Source: an uncultured Psychroserpens sp. | GTDB lineage: Bacteria; Bacteroidota; Bacteroidia; Flavobacteriales; Flavobacteriaceae | Assembly: GCF_947500255.1 (NCBI RefSeq) | Contig: NZ_CANMRL010000007.1 | Span: 1-64,000 of the forward strand | DNA: 64,000 nt | Direction of reading: 5' to 3' | Shown: positions 35,702 through 46,627 of the stretch, piece by piece | Layout: each line of letters starts with the position of its first letter | How positions within the stretch are numbered: position 1 is the first letter of the stretch | Translations under genes and position numbers: made by a program | The notes under the pieces: generated by a model | The model's input: only the letters and a program-made list of their open reading frames with translations | Database searches by the model: none | What the model was told of the DNA's origin: nothing

Positions 35702-37996
35702 CTAGTTGATTATGATTTCGTCTATAAAAGTCCAAGCTTTATTACCAGCACCTTGTTTACCATCTGGAATGGTTCCGTAATTTTTGATATATAGTTTTAT
35801 ATATCTTGTTGTTACACCTTCAAAACCCATTCCCGCAGACGCAATGTTTTTTGAATCAGGTGAAAATATAAGTGTTAAACCATTACCATAAAGACTTTCT
35901 GTTTCAGTTTTGAAAAGATCTACTTTGATCTCACTTGGAATATAGATCCATTGTCCATTACCATTATAAAACCTAGTTTGAATTGAATTAATTTCAGTGT
36001 CTTCGCCCAAATCAATCATAATCTCAATATCCTCTCCCCAAAACCCTAACCATTCTTTGTCTCCATATCGCGAGTCACTTCCAGAAATTCCATTAATCAA
36101 TCCTTCAGGTCCACTTCCAGAGTAAGACTTATGTGGTGTTTTGTTAATGGTGATTGTTTTGCCAACCGCTTTGTGATAGTTGATGGTTTCAGAAAATACT
36201 GTACCTAATTGTTTTTCAGAATTAAACACTGCAGCTTTAATAGTTTGGCTTGTATCTATAGGAATAGCTTGTGTGTATATTTCCGAAGTTAAATTGGGCT
36301 CAGAACCATCTAATGTGAATCTAATATGTTTATCCTGTATTGTTGTTGAAAGGTGATAAGATGTGGTATTGTTTTTTGAAACGAGTTCCCCAGAAATCTC
36401 ATAGAGATGGTTAGCATAGTTTATGTTTAATGCGTCTAGTCGTTCATTAAAATGTTCAACACGTTGAGTAAAATTTGTGTAATCTTTATTGTTGTCTTTT
36501 GACCAAACGACCTCGCTCATGGCTAACATCCTTGGGAATGCCATATATTCTACGTGCTCTTGAGTTGGCATATATTCTGTCCATATGTTTCCTTGAGCGC
36601 CTAAGATATATTTTGATTCCTCTTGATCTAATTCTTCAGGAATAGGGTTAAAATTATAGACTTTTTCAAGAGGTAGAAATCCACCAATAGCAGTGGGTTC
36701 ATCGGTATTGGTTGATTGGTAATAATCAAAATAGCAATGTGATGTAGGTGTCATGACGACATTGTGTTTTTGTTTGGCTGCTTCCACAGCACCTTTAGTT
36801 CCTCGCCATGACATGACTGTGGCATTAGGGGCTAAGCCGCCTTCTAAGATTTCGTCCCAACCTATAATTTGTTTGCCTTTAGCGTTTAGGTAAGTTTCTA
36901 TTCGTGTAATAAAATAGTTTTGAAGCTCGTGCTCATCTTTTAAACCTTCAGACTTGATGCGATTTTGGCATTGCTGGCAGGTTTTCCATTTCGTTTTTGG
37001 CGCTTCGTCTCCACCAATATGAATATACTCACTTGGAAAAAGGGCAACAACTTCATCAAGTACATCTTCTAGAAAATTAAAGGTTTCATCTTTAGAACAA
37101 TAAATATGTTCAAAAACACCCCATTTTGTGGCAACATCTACTTGTTCGCCAGTGCAACCTAGATCTGGATATGCCGAAATAGCTGCTTGAGCATGACCAG
37201 GTAATTCAATTTCAGGAATAACAGTTACATGACGACTTTGAGCATAGGTAACTATATCTTTGACTTCCTCTTGAGTATAAAATCCACCATAACGCTTTCC
37301 ATCAAATTGATGTGGTTGGTCGCTATAATGGCCAATTAGTGTTTCATTTCTAAAAGCAGCAACCTCTTGAAGTTTTGGATATTTTTTAATCTCTATACGC
37401 CAACCTTGATCTTCGGTTAAATGCCAATGAAAAGTATTCATCTTTAACATGGCTAAAGCATCTATGTACTTTTTGATAAAATCTACAGAAAACATATGTC
37501 GTCCAACATCTAAATGCATACCTCGATATTTGAATTGAGGAGCGTCTTCAATAGAAATACATTTAATAGGAACACGAATATCCGCATGCGTTTTATTTTC
37601 GAAACCAATAGGTAACAACTGCCTTAGTGATTGTACGGCATAGAATGCGCCTTGATCTGTTTTTGCTTTAATAGTAATAGATTTAGTGCCAACATCTAGC
37701 TTATAGCCTTCACTATTGTCAATTGAAGCATCATATATAAACAGGATGTCATCAGAATTTGTAAGCGTGATATTGCTATTGTTTTCAATAAAAGACTTTA
37801 AAAATGTTCCGGAAACTTCAAATTTTGAATCATAAGATAAGCCTGTTGTACGTGTTAACATAAAAAAACCATCGGTTATGATTTGGTGATTAGGAGCAGG
37901 AATTATTTGTGGGTTTACGTAAGGTAGTTCTTCGTTTTTACAATTGAATAAAAAGCTGATAAAAACACTGAGTGCTACAATTTTTTTGAATGACAT
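35702..37996 (-). CDS. Beta-N-acetylhexosaminidase, glycoside hydrolase family 20, lipoprotein
   Basis: 764 residues with a lipobox at Cys19 (SFLFNC). A GH20b domain (about 30-150) precedes the GH20 catalytic barrel (about 155-510). The catalytic pair is Asp330-Glu331 in HIGGDEAPKTKW; MHLDVGRH and NTFHWHLTEDQGWR are family markers. A chitobiase/beta-hexosaminidase C-terminal domain follows, then a discoidin-like carbohydrate-binding end (about 620-764). It releases terminal GlcNAc/GalNAc from glycans by substrate-assisted catalysis. It is the first gene of the operon with cutC and the beta-mannosidase. Confidence 0.94.
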   Translation of the reverse strand: MSFKKIVALSVFISFLFNCKNEELPYVNPQIIPAPNHQIITDGFFMLTRTTGLSYDSKFEVSGTFLKSFIENNSNITLTNSDDILFIYDASIDNSEGYKLDVGTKSITIKAKTDQGAFYAVQSLRQLLPIGFENKTHADIRVPIKCISIEDAPQFKYRGMHLDVGRHMFSVDFIKKYIDALAMLKMNTFHWHLTEDQGWRIEIKKYPKLQEVAAFRNETLIGHYSDQPHQFDGKRYGGFYTQEEVKDIVTYAQSRHVTVIPEIELPGHAQAAISAYPDLGCTGEQVDVATKWGVFEHIYCSKDETFNFLEDVLDEVVALFPSEYIHIGGDEAPKTKWKTCQQCQNRIKSEGLKDEHELQNYFITRIETYLNAKGKQIIGWDEILEGGLAPNATVMSWRGTKGAVEAAKQKHNVVMTPTSHCYFDYYQSTNTDEPTAIGGFLPLEKVYNFNPIPEELDQEESKYILGAQGNIWTEYMPTQEHVEYMAFPRMLAMSEVVWSKDNNKDYTNFTQRVEHFNERLDALNINYANHLYEISGELVSKNNTTSYHLSTTIQDKHIRFTLDGSEPNLTSEIYTQAIPIDTSQTIKAAVFNSEKQLGTVFSETINYHKAVGKTITINKTPHKSYSGSGPEGLINGISGSDSRYGDKEWLGFWGEDIEIMIDLGEDTEINSIQTRFYNGNGQWIYIPSEIKVDLFKTETESLYGNGLTLIFSPDSKNIASAGMGFEGVTTRYIKLYIKNYGTIPDGKQGAGNKAWTFIDEIIIN

Positions 37997-38030
37997 TTTA
38001 GTATATTAGTGTGCTTTAAATATAAGGTAA

Positions 38031-40052
<2,022 letters not shown>

Positions 40053-40119
40053 AAATCCTACAAAAAGTTATTTTTTATCGATTAAATGCATTTTTTAACG
40101 TTTATATGTATTTTTTGTA

Positions 40120-40127
40120 TATATTTG
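40120..40127 (+). promoter_or_regulatory. Candidate -7 promoter box for the membrane protein gene at 40150
   Basis: TATATTTG matches TAnnTTTG, 22 nt before the ATG. Confidence 0.5.
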
Positions 40128-40149
40128 CTTTGCTATTAAGGAATAAATT

Positions 40150-40893
40150 ATGTACTCAAGTAAAATTTTAGGGATTATACTCATACTGCTGAGTATACTA
40201 TTTCTAGGACTACAGTCTTTAGGAAAAGAGTTTGATGCTTTTGGTGTCAAAGCTCTGGCTATGATGTTATTGACTATTTTGTATTTCGTCAATGTAAAAC
40301 GAAAGCATATTTTATTTATACTGTTTTTAGTGACTTATGCTGCTGCCGAAATACATAATTATTTTACTTACAATCACTTTCCTCCAGAAAATGCGACTTA
40401 TGATATTCATTATCTTATTGGAAACGGACTTTACATTTCGGCATATTTATTTTTAATAGCTAGAATTTTATCCATTATGAACTTCAAAAAAGCGATTTTG
40501 AGGTTTTCAATGCAGACGTTGCTTCTTTTCGCTTTAGGTATTTTTGTAGTTTACATGATTACTGATTTATCTAAAGAGGGGATAGGGCTTGACTATGGTT
40601 ATACTGTAGAAATGGTGTATAATTCTATTATCATGTTTTTAGTCTGCTTAGCATTGGTTAACTATATGTATAATGATAGCAAAAAATCTATGAATCTACT
40701 TATAGGTTGTATATGTATAGTGTTTTCCGAAGTCATTCAAATAGCTTACTACTATATTTCAGATTTTGATAATACTTTAAGTGTTATCTACTCATTCTTT
40801 TTAGTAGGTGCATTTGTATTCTTTTACCTTCAGTCAAGGTTAGCCCATGAGTACAATGCTGTCTATGAACAACATCAAGAATTAAAAGCTTAA
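40150..40893 (+). CDS. Polytopic membrane protein, distant YhhN-like topology
   Basis: 247 residues with about eight hydrophobic segments and no signal peptide. It is related in length, order of helices and spacing to the gene at 41419. The two acidic positions that resemble the YhhN/TMEM86 lysoplasmalogenase family (IGD..., FSD...) are here Glu: YAAAEIHNYF and VFSEVIQIAYYY. I regard the YhhN link as a weak structural hint only. The C-terminus is cytoplasmic, charged and ends QHQELKA. Its 3' end overlaps the DoxX gene by 12 bp in the convergent direction. Confidence 0.65.
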   Translation: MYSSKILGIILILLSILFLGLQSLGKEFDAFGVKALAMMLLTILYFVNVKRKHILFILFLVTYAAAEIHNYFTYNHFPPENATYDIHYLIGNGLYISAYLFLIARILSIMNFKKAILRFSMQTLLLFALGIFVVYMITDLSKEGIGLDYGYTVEMVYNSIIMFLVCLALVNYMYNDSKKSMNLLIGCICIVFSEVIQIAYYYISDFDNTLSVIYSFFLVGAFVFFYLQSRLAHEYNAVYEQHQELKA

Positions 40894-41271
40894 CTTCTTT
40901 CCAATTATTGGAATATCTTTTCTGTAGATATAAAGAACAACAAATGATAAGATAAACGTTGCAACAGCGGTATAAAATAGCACGCCTCCATCACCTTTTA
41001 TTTCAATACCTAGTTGAGTTAAGTGCATTAATATAGCGCCACCAATAACACCTAAGGTTAAAGTTGCACCAGCCCAAGCAGTTTTTTTGAACAGTAATAA
41101 GATCCCAGCAATTAATTCGGTAATTCCTATTCCTATTCTTCCTACAGGTTCTAATCCAACTTTTGTGAAAATATAAATACTGTCTTCATGTCCTGTAAAT
41201 TTAAATCGTAATGTTTGGATTAAAATTACAGCTACGATAATTCTTAAAATGAGTGGAAAATGTTTTTTCAT
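40882..41271 (-). CDS. DoxX family membrane protein
   Basis: 129 residues with four membrane helices and the DoxX-like pattern: RIIVAVILIQTLRFKFTGHEDSIYIF at the N-terminus (marker TLRFKFTG), GRIGIGITELIAGILLL in helix 2, and AGATLTLGVIGGAILMHL in helix 3. DoxX-like proteins have been linked to quinone-dependent or redox membrane functions, but most are uncharacterised. It is a single gene facing one of the paired polytopic proteins and is divergent from the other. Confidence 0.8.
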   Translation of the reverse strand: MKKHFPLILRIIVAVILIQTLRFKFTGHEDSIYIFTKVGLEPVGRIGIGITELIAGILLLFKKTAWAGATLTLGVIGGAILMHLTQLGIEIKGDGGVLFYTAVATFILSFVVLYIYRKDIPIIGKKLSF

Positions 41272-41367
41272 AATATAATTGTATTGTGTATTAGACGATT
41301 AGAAAAATAAACCCTACACAGATTTCTAAAATTTGACAAAAAATCGACAAAACGCACATTTTATACG

Positions 41368-41395
41368 TTGAAATACATAATTTTTATTATATTTG
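41368..41395 (+). promoter_or_regulatory. Promoter of the membrane protein gene at 41419
   Basis: TTG (41368-41370), a 17-nt spacer and TATATTTG (41388-41395) match the Bacteroidota promoter form, with 23 nt to the ATG. Confidence 0.5.
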
Positions 41396-41418
41396 TCTCA
41401 CCCAATTAAAAATCTACC

Positions 41419-42195
41419 ATGCAAAAAAAGCAAAAAATAAGGCCAAATATGGCTTTAGTTATAGTCTTATTTGTGTTGCTATTGGCTACATCTATTGCGA
41501 CTTATTTTGACTATGTTATTGTAACAAAAATAGCTAAGTTAATAACAGTTACGGTTTTGCTTACATTTTATTTTTGTCAGCTTAACAAGATGGCTAATGT
41601 ATTTTTAACTCTGTTTTTAGTCTTTTTTATTGGTGATGCGTTATCTGTGTTTGATTTTGGAGCACTATCTTCCAAATTGTCTAAATCCATGTACATTGGA
41701 GCTTACCTATTACTCATTTTTGTACTTCTTGGGAAGTTGAAGCGTGTTAAATTTGAAGGTTTGGTTAGCGTATATTTAGTGCTTGTATTAATGCTCAACT
41801 CATATTTCTTGTATACTTTATATGGTGTAGCTAAAGAAAATTTTGTAGATACTGTGAATTTGGTTTTGTATGTATGCCACGGAATTACACTTATAGCTAT
41901 GACTTATTTTGCTTTTGCGGTTTATTTAAGTAGAGAAACAGCACAATCAATTACATTTTTATTAATGGTCTTTTGTTTTGTGTTTTCAGATGTATTAAAC
42001 TATATCTGTAATTTGTATGTGTACTTTTGGATTTTTGAGGTGTTTGAAAAAGTGCTTCATACAGCAGGATTGTTTCTTTTGTATAAATATGTATTTGACC
42101 ATCATATGAATAGGAATAGTGATAAACGAATTAATTTTTCTGAGTACTTCATCCCTACCACAGAATCCTTACGCGAAATACAAGTCAATCTATAG
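41419..42195 (+). CDS. Polytopic membrane protein, distant YhhN-like topology
   Basis: 258 residues with about eight membrane helices. Two conserved acidic turns, FFIGDALSVFDF and FVFSDVLNYIC, sit where YhhN/TMEM86 lysoplasmalogenases carry their Asp motifs. Total length is a little above that family, so I give the similarity as a hint. It shares its layout with the protein at 40150, which has Glu at both positions. The C-terminal cytoplasmic tail contains an NLYVYFWIFE..HHMN stretch and a polar end. Its stop abuts the metallophosphatase stop without a spacer. Confidence 0.65.
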   Translation: MQKKQKIRPNMALVIVLFVLLLATSIATYFDYVIVTKIAKLITVTVLLTFYFCQLNKMANVFLTLFLVFFIGDALSVFDFGALSSKLSKSMYIGAYLLLIFVLLGKLKRVKFEGLVSVYLVLVLMLNSYFLYTLYGVAKENFVDTVNLVLYVCHGITLIAMTYFAFAVYLSRETAQSITFLLMVFCFVFSDVLNYICNLYVYFWIFEVFEKVLHTAGLFLLYKYVFDHHMNRNSDKRINFSEYFIPTTESLREIQVNL

Positions 42196-43107
42196 TTAGA
42201 CAATTATAGACTTACCATTTGCTGCTTTATTCTTATCGGCATCAAAGTAAAAATCTATTCGTCCTAAATTAATACCATAACAGCCAACTTGGTTTACCAA
42301 AAGGTTTTCTCCTATAGAATTTTTAACAACTGTAGGTTTTTTTAGAAATGTATGTGTATGACCTCCAATTATTAAATCAATATCTTTTGTGACTTCCGCT
42401 AATTTAAGATCACTAATTTTTTCTGGACGATTACGGTAATTATACCCTAAATGAGAGAGGCAGATGATGAGATCACATTGTTCGTCTTGTTTCAATATTC
42501 TTGTCATTTCTTGAGCGGCTTCTGTCGGGTCTAAATACTTAGTTTCTTTATACATTTTTTTGTCTACAAGTCCGCTCAATTCAATGCCTAGTCCAAAAAC
42601 CCCAATTTTAATACCGTCTTTAACAATGATGCGATAAGGTTTAACATGGGTATCCATAATCGTATTTGTAAAGTCGTAATTAGCTGAAACAAAATCAAAC
42701 TCAGCATGCGGTAATTGTGCATAAAGACCATCAATACCATTGTCGAAATCATGGTTTCCTATGGTAGCTACATCATATTTAAGCATACTCATAAGTTTAA
42801 ACTCAAGTTCTCCACCATAGTAATTAAAATAAGGTGTGCCTTGAAAAATATCGCCAGCATCTAATAATAATGTATTTGGATTCTCCTTTCTAATTGCAGC
42901 TATTAAGCTTGCACGTCTAGCAACACCACCTTGATTTGGATTTCGTCCATCATCTGGTCCAAAAGCATCAATATGACTGTGAACATCATTAGTATGTAAT
43001 ATGGTAATCTTTTTTGTTGCAGGAGCGAATGATGTTAAGCCCATTCCTCCAAGACCAATTAAAGCCGATGCTGCAGCTGTTTGTTGTATAAACTCTCTTC
43101 TTTTCAT
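42196..43107 (-). CDS. 5'-nucleotidase-type metallophosphatase, stand-alone N-terminal domain, Tat signal
   Basis: 303 residues from the ATG that places a twin-arginine signal at the very start (MKRREFIQQTAAASAL); an ATG two codons upstream is also possible. The calcineurin-like domain has the dimetal motifs HTNDVHSH, GDIFQGTPYF, GNHDFDNG, and GGHTHTF. It corresponds to the catalytic half of UshA-type 5'-nucleotidases. The C-terminal substrate-specificity half is encoded by the gene just upstream. The two products probably work as one enzyme in the periplasm, hydrolysing nucleotides or related phosphate esters. Confidence 0.88.
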   Translation of the reverse strand: MKRREFIQQTAAASALIGLGGMGLTSFAPATKKITILHTNDVHSHIDAFGPDDGRNPNQGGVARRASLIAAIRKENPNTLLLDAGDIFQGTPYFNYYGGELEFKLMSMLKYDVATIGNHDFDNGIDGLYAQLPHAEFDFVSANYDFTNTIMDTHVKPYRIIVKDGIKIGVFGLGIELSGLVDKKMYKETKYLDPTEAAQEMTRILKQDEQCDLIICLSHLGYNYRNRPEKISDLKLAEVTKDIDLIIGGHTHTFLKKPTVVKNSIGENLLVNQVGCYGINLGRIDFYFDADKNKAANGKSIIV

Positions 43108-43112
43108 AGTCA

Positions 43113-43871
43113 TTAGTTTTTTAGCTGAATAAAGCGGTTATCAATAACAGGATTAAGGGTGTCTATCTTAGTAAAGTAGTCAATAAGGACATTTCTAATT
43201 TTATAATCCAAAACATAAAGGCTGTCATTAGTTTTAAAGAAATCCATGCGGTCTCCTCCGTTGTATAAATAATCGTTAGTGGCAACATTATAGGTCTTAT
43301 TAAAATCTATATTTTGTCCATTAAGACCAGCAGATTTAAAATTACCATTGACATCCAAAACTATATTCAATTTTGAAATAGGATGTGCTCGTTTAGCTTT
43401 GACGAGATAGTCAATAAGTTCTTTTACTTGTGCGCCTTTTAATTTGACAACTACAGTGGAGTTGTCAAATGGCATCACTTCGTAAGCGGTTCTTGTAGTC
43501 ACATTTCCTTTAGAAATAATAGCACGTATACCACCGTGATTTAGTAATACAAAATCAATATCTTCTCCAGTTCTGCCTTTAAAAATTGGGTTGGATTGTT
43601 CGTAAACGGCATCTGCCATCATGTTGCCAATGGCTGTATTATATTCACCATCTCCTTTAGAATAGGTATCTACAGCGTAGGTTAAAACACTATCTAGGTT
43701 AGCATTAACATGGTCTCTGTAAGGCTTGATAAAGTCTTCAACAGCTTGATCTATGTCTAGGCTGTCAGAAATATTAATTTGCTTTCCTTCAACTTTATTG
43801 AGATGCACCTCTTTTTTACAAGAGCTAAAAGCAACTAGGCAAACGAGAAGTATAAAATGTTTATAATTCAT
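43113..43871 (-). CDS. 5'-nucleotidase C-terminal domain protein, lipoprotein
   Basis: 252 residues with a lipobox at Cys18 (LVAFSSC). The rest matches the 5'-nucleotidase C-terminal domain that binds the base: NTAIGNMMADAVYEQ, DFVLLNHGGIRAIISKGNVT (marker LNHGGIRA), VMPFDNSTVVVKLKG and YNVATNDYLYNGGD. It has no catalytic metal site of its own. It ends within a few bases of the start of the metallophosphatase gene, so the classical two-domain enzyme is split into two exported polypeptides. One is lipid-anchored and one carries a Tat signal. Confidence 0.88.
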   Translation of the reverse strand: MNYKHFILLVCLVAFSSCKKEVHLNKVEGKQINISDSLDIDQAVEDFIKPYRDHVNANLDSVLTYAVDTYSKGDGEYNTAIGNMMADAVYEQSNPIFKGRTGEDIDFVLLNHGGIRAIISKGNVTTRTAYEVMPFDNSTVVVKLKGAQVKELIDYLVKAKRAHPISKLNIVLDVNGNFKSAGLNGQNIDFNKTYNVATNDYLYNGGDRMDFFKTNDSLYVLDYKIRNVLIDYFTKIDTLNPVIDNRFIQLKN

Positions 43872-43917
43872 AGAATTTATTGTGAAATGTTTAGAATATC
43901 GTACGATGTGTTTTTAC

Positions 43918-43925
43918 TACATTTG
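43918..43925 (+). promoter_or_regulatory. Candidate -7 promoter box for the DUF6913-dapA operon
   Basis: TACATTTG matches TAnnTTTG and lies 18 nt upstream of the ATG at 43944. Confidence 0.45.
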
Positions 43926-43943
43926 TACAAAGCATAAATATAA

Positions 43944-44462
43944 ATGATTTTAAAGGCATTTAAGACAAAATCAAATCAAAAATACATCAACAAATTGTTA
44001 AGTGCTAGGAGTGTTGCAGTTAGTAACACCAAAATGAATACTGTTGGTGTTATTCTGAATATGAGTGAATATTCAGATTTTGAGTCGTTTAGAATATATT
44101 TTAAAGAGTTGGGAATTCATGAGGCAAAAACCAAAATTATCGCTTTTGTCGAAGATCCTAAAGATTCTAATGTGCTTTGGGATACCTATTTCAACCCTAA
44201 AGATTTTGGTTGGAAAGGAAAGATAAATAATATCGACTTACAAACCTTTATAGACACAAAGTTTGATGTATTGATTTGCTATTATGAAGAGCATCATTTA
44301 GAGCTTGACATGATCACAGCGCTATCTAAAGCAAATTTTAAAGTGGGTTTAACAAATGATGATCAACGTTTTTACGATTTGATGATTGATATAAAACCGA
44401 AAGAGTTTTCAGTTTTTAAAACAGAAATGAAAAAATATTTAACAGTTCTAAATAAATTATAA
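43944..44462 (+). CDS. DUF6913-type conserved protein of Flavobacteria
   Basis: 172 residues, soluble, no signal peptide, alternating strand and helix. The start (MILKAFKTKSNQKYINKLL) and the sequence KIIAFVEDPKDSNVLWDTYFN are like proteins that precede dapA in other Flavobacteriaceae; I assign DUF6913 from memory. Function unknown. It overlaps dapA by 1 base (stop TAA / ATG), so it is translated together with dapA and probably co-transcribed. Confidence 0.6.
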   Translation: MILKAFKTKSNQKYINKLLSARSVAVSNTKMNTVGVILNMSEYSDFESFRIYFKELGIHEAKTKIIAFVEDPKDSNVLWDTYFNPKDFGWKGKINNIDLQTFIDTKFDVLICYYEEHHLELDMITALSKANFKVGLTNDDQRFYDLMIDIKPKEFSVFKTEMKKYLTVLNKL

Positions 44463-45355
44463 TGACTAAATTTCATGGTACAGGTGTGGCTATTATTACA
44501 CCTTTTAATGCAGATCTTACCGTAGATCACAATGCATTAGCAAACTTGGTAAACTTTAACATAGACAATGGCACCAATTATATAGTAATTAGCGGTACAA
44601 CTGGAGAAAGTGTGACTATCACTAAACATGAAAAACAGGCTATTATTAAAACAATTGTAGAAGCCAATAATGGGCGAGTGCCTTTGGTTTTAGGTATTGG
44701 TGGGAATAATACAGCTCAGGTTATTGATGAAATTAAAACAACAGATTTAAGTGCTATAGATGCACTTTTATCAGTCTCACCTTACTACAGTAAGCCACAG
44801 CAAGAAGGAATTTATCAACACTTTAAAGCTATCTCTGAAGCATCTCCTGTTGATATTATTTTGTATAATGTTCCTGGTCGTACGTCATCAAATATGACGC
44901 CAGAAACAACCTTGCGCTTAGCAAGAGATTTTAAAAACATTATTGCGGTAAAAGAAGCTGGAAATAATGTGCACCAGTACTTAACATTATTAAGAGATAA
45001 GCCAGAAGATTTTTTAATCATATCTGGAGATGATGATCTTGTACTTGGTGTTGTATTAGCTGGAGGAGCTGGCGTTATATCGGTTTTAGGTCAAGCGTTA
45101 CCTAAGCAATTTACGACAATGATAAATCTAGGATTGGAAGGAAAGGCCAAAGAAGCCTATAAGATTCATTTTGGTCTTATGGAAATGACATCACTTATTT
45201 TTTCTGAAAATAATCCTGCTGGTATAAAAGCAGTTTTAGAAGCATTGGACTTATCAAAATCTACTGTTAGATTGCCATTAGTTGAAGCAACAAGTGATCT
45301 TAAACAAAAGATTAAAATGGCACTTCAAAAAATAGAAGGCGAGATAAATAGTTAA
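44462..45355 (+). CDS. dapA: 4-hydroxy-tetrahydrodipicolinate synthase
   Basis: 297 residues. DapA condenses pyruvate and aspartate semialdehyde, the first committed step to DAP and lysine. The Schiff-base Lys164 lies in IIAVKEAGN and the proton-relay Tyr135 in DIILYNVPGRT. The GTTGES motif (about 45-50) binds the pyruvate carboxylate. It follows the DUF6913 gene and precedes bamD, from which a separate promoter box and about 105 bp divide it. The related dapF is 27 kb away. Confidence 0.97.
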   Translation: MTKFHGTGVAIITPFNADLTVDHNALANLVNFNIDNGTNYIVISGTTGESVTITKHEKQAIIKTIVEANNGRVPLVLGIGGNNTAQVIDEIKTTDLSAIDALLSVSPYYSKPQQEGIYQHFKAISEASPVDIILYNVPGRTSSNMTPETTLRLARDFKNIIAVKEAGNNVHQYLTLLRDKPEDFLIISGDDDLVLGVVLAGGAGVISVLGQALPKQFTTMINLGLEGKAKEAYKIHFGLMEMTSLIFSENNPAGIKAVLEALDLSKSTVRLPLVEATSDLKQKIKMALQKIEGEINS

Positions 45356-45437
45356 ATATTACTTAAACATAATAGCAGCCTAATTTCAACCGTTATTTTA
45401 GCATGAAATTTAGTTTTTATAATACGTTAGAAATACG

Positions 45438-45445
45438 TACTTTTG
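45438..45445 (+). promoter_or_regulatory. Promoter box deciding the bamD start
   Basis: TACTTTTG matches TAnnTTTG and lies 17 nt upstream of the ATG at 45463. It is downstream of the alternative ATG at 45403, which therefore cannot be used on this transcript. Confidence 0.5.
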
Positions 45446-45462
45446 CAACCTGTTTTTTATTT

Positions 45463-46278
45463 ATGAAGAAATTAGTTTACTTATTAGCAATTCTTTTAGC
45501 ATTTAGTTCATGTAGTGAATATCAAAAGGCATTAAAGTCTGAGGATATAAAAACTAAGTTTGAGGTTGGTACTCAAATGTATGATGCTGGTAAATGGTCT
45601 AAGGCCAATAGAATTTTCGCTCAAATAGTACCCAATTATAGAGGGAAACCTCAAGCAGAAAAATTGATGTATATGTATGCGAGATCATTTTATGAAATGA
45701 AAAGTTACATAGAAGCCGGTTATCAATTAGGTCGATTTGAAAATGCATATCCAAACAGTGAAAAGGTTGAAGAAATAGCATTTTTAGCTGCTAAAAGTTA
45801 TTATCAAGTGTCTCCTGTTTACAGTAAAGAACAGCAAGAGACTGTGGAAGCTCTAGAAAAACTTCAATTATTTGTAAATAAATATCCTAATTCTGAACTC
45901 TTGCCAGAAGCGAATAAGTTGATCAAAGAATTAGATTATAAATTAGAACGCAAAGCATTTGAAATTGCAAAACAATATAATAGAGTTGCTTATTTTGAAT
46001 CTTCAGATTATGAAGCAGCAATAAAAGCTTTTGATAATTTCTTGGCAGATTTCCCTGGAACATCTTTCAAAGAACAAGCGATGTTTTATAGGTTAGATTC
46101 TGCATACAAATTAGGAATCAACAGTATTGATGCTAAAAAAGAAGCAAGATTAAATACAGCTATCAATTATTATGATAGTTTTAAAAAGTTTTTTCCAAAT
46201 TCAGAATTGCTGAAAGATGCAGATAAGATGAATGAAGAAATGACAACAGCGGTACAACAATTTAATACAAAAAGTTAA
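45463..46278 (+). CDS. bamD: Outer-membrane protein assembly factor BamD
   Basis: 271 residues from the start that gives a perfect lipoprotein signal (MKKLVYLLAILLAFSSC, lipidated Cys17). The ATG at 45403 would place 20 extra residues before the signal peptide and lies upstream of the promoter box. The body consists of about five tetratricopeptide-like repeats (EVGTQMYDAGKWSKANRIFA, YQLGRFENAYPNSEKVEEIA and others), as in BamD. It forms the BAM complex with BamA at the outer membrane. It leads a run of essential genes including rpoZ and coaBC. Confidence 0.93.
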   Translation: MKKLVYLLAILLAFSSCSEYQKALKSEDIKTKFEVGTQMYDAGKWSKANRIFAQIVPNYRGKPQAEKLMYMYARSFYEMKSYIEAGYQLGRFENAYPNSEKVEEIAFLAAKSYYQVSPVYSKEQQETVEALEKLQLFVNKYPNSELLPEANKLIKELDYKLERKAFEIAKQYNRVAYFESSDYEAAIKAFDNFLADFPGTSFKEQAMFYRLDSAYKLGINSIDAKKEARLNTAINYYDSFKKFFPNSELLKDADKMNEEMTTAVQQFNTKS

Positions 46279-46290
46279 TTTACATATATA

Positions 46291-46620
46291 ATGGATTTAA
46301 AGAAAACCAATGCTCCTGTTACAACAGAAACTTATGATAGAAATGTCATTGACGCTCCAACAGATAATATCTATGAAGCAATTTCTGTGATCTCAAAAAG
46401 AGCAGAACAGATCAACACTGATATCAGACGTGAGTTAGTTGACAAACTTGAAGAGTTCGCAACATATAACGATAGTCTTGAGGAAATCTTTGAAAATAAA
46501 GAGCAAATCGAAGTGTCTAAGTTCTACGAAAAATTGCCTAAGCCACACGCTTTAGCTGTTCAAGAATGGTTAGACGACAAGATTTATTACAGAAATACTG
46601 AAGACGACGTTCAGGAATAA
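46291..46620 (+). CDS. rpoZ: DNA-directed RNA polymerase omega subunit
   Basis: 109 residues, 12 bp after bamD. The Bacteroidota omega (RpoZ/Rpb6-like) pattern is NIYEAISVISKRAEQINTDI, with a C-terminal EWLDDKIYYRN. It helps assemble the beta' subunit. It is highly charged and cytoplasmic. The gene lies 7 bp before coaBC, so bamD, rpoZ and coaBC form one transcript. The bamD-rpoZ-coaBC order agrees with my memory of other Flavobacteriaceae. Confidence 0.9.
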   Translation: MDLKKTNAPVTTETYDRNVIDAPTDNIYEAISVISKRAEQINTDIRRELVDKLEEFATYNDSLEEIFENKEQIEVSKFYEKLPKPHALAVQEWLDDKIYYRNTEDDVQE

Positions 46621-46627
46621 TACAAGC

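Noticed and set aside
42196-43871. Frameshifted 5'-nucleotidase pseudogene
   Set aside because: Each half has its own start and export signal and a clean stop, so it is two intact genes rather than one broken gene.
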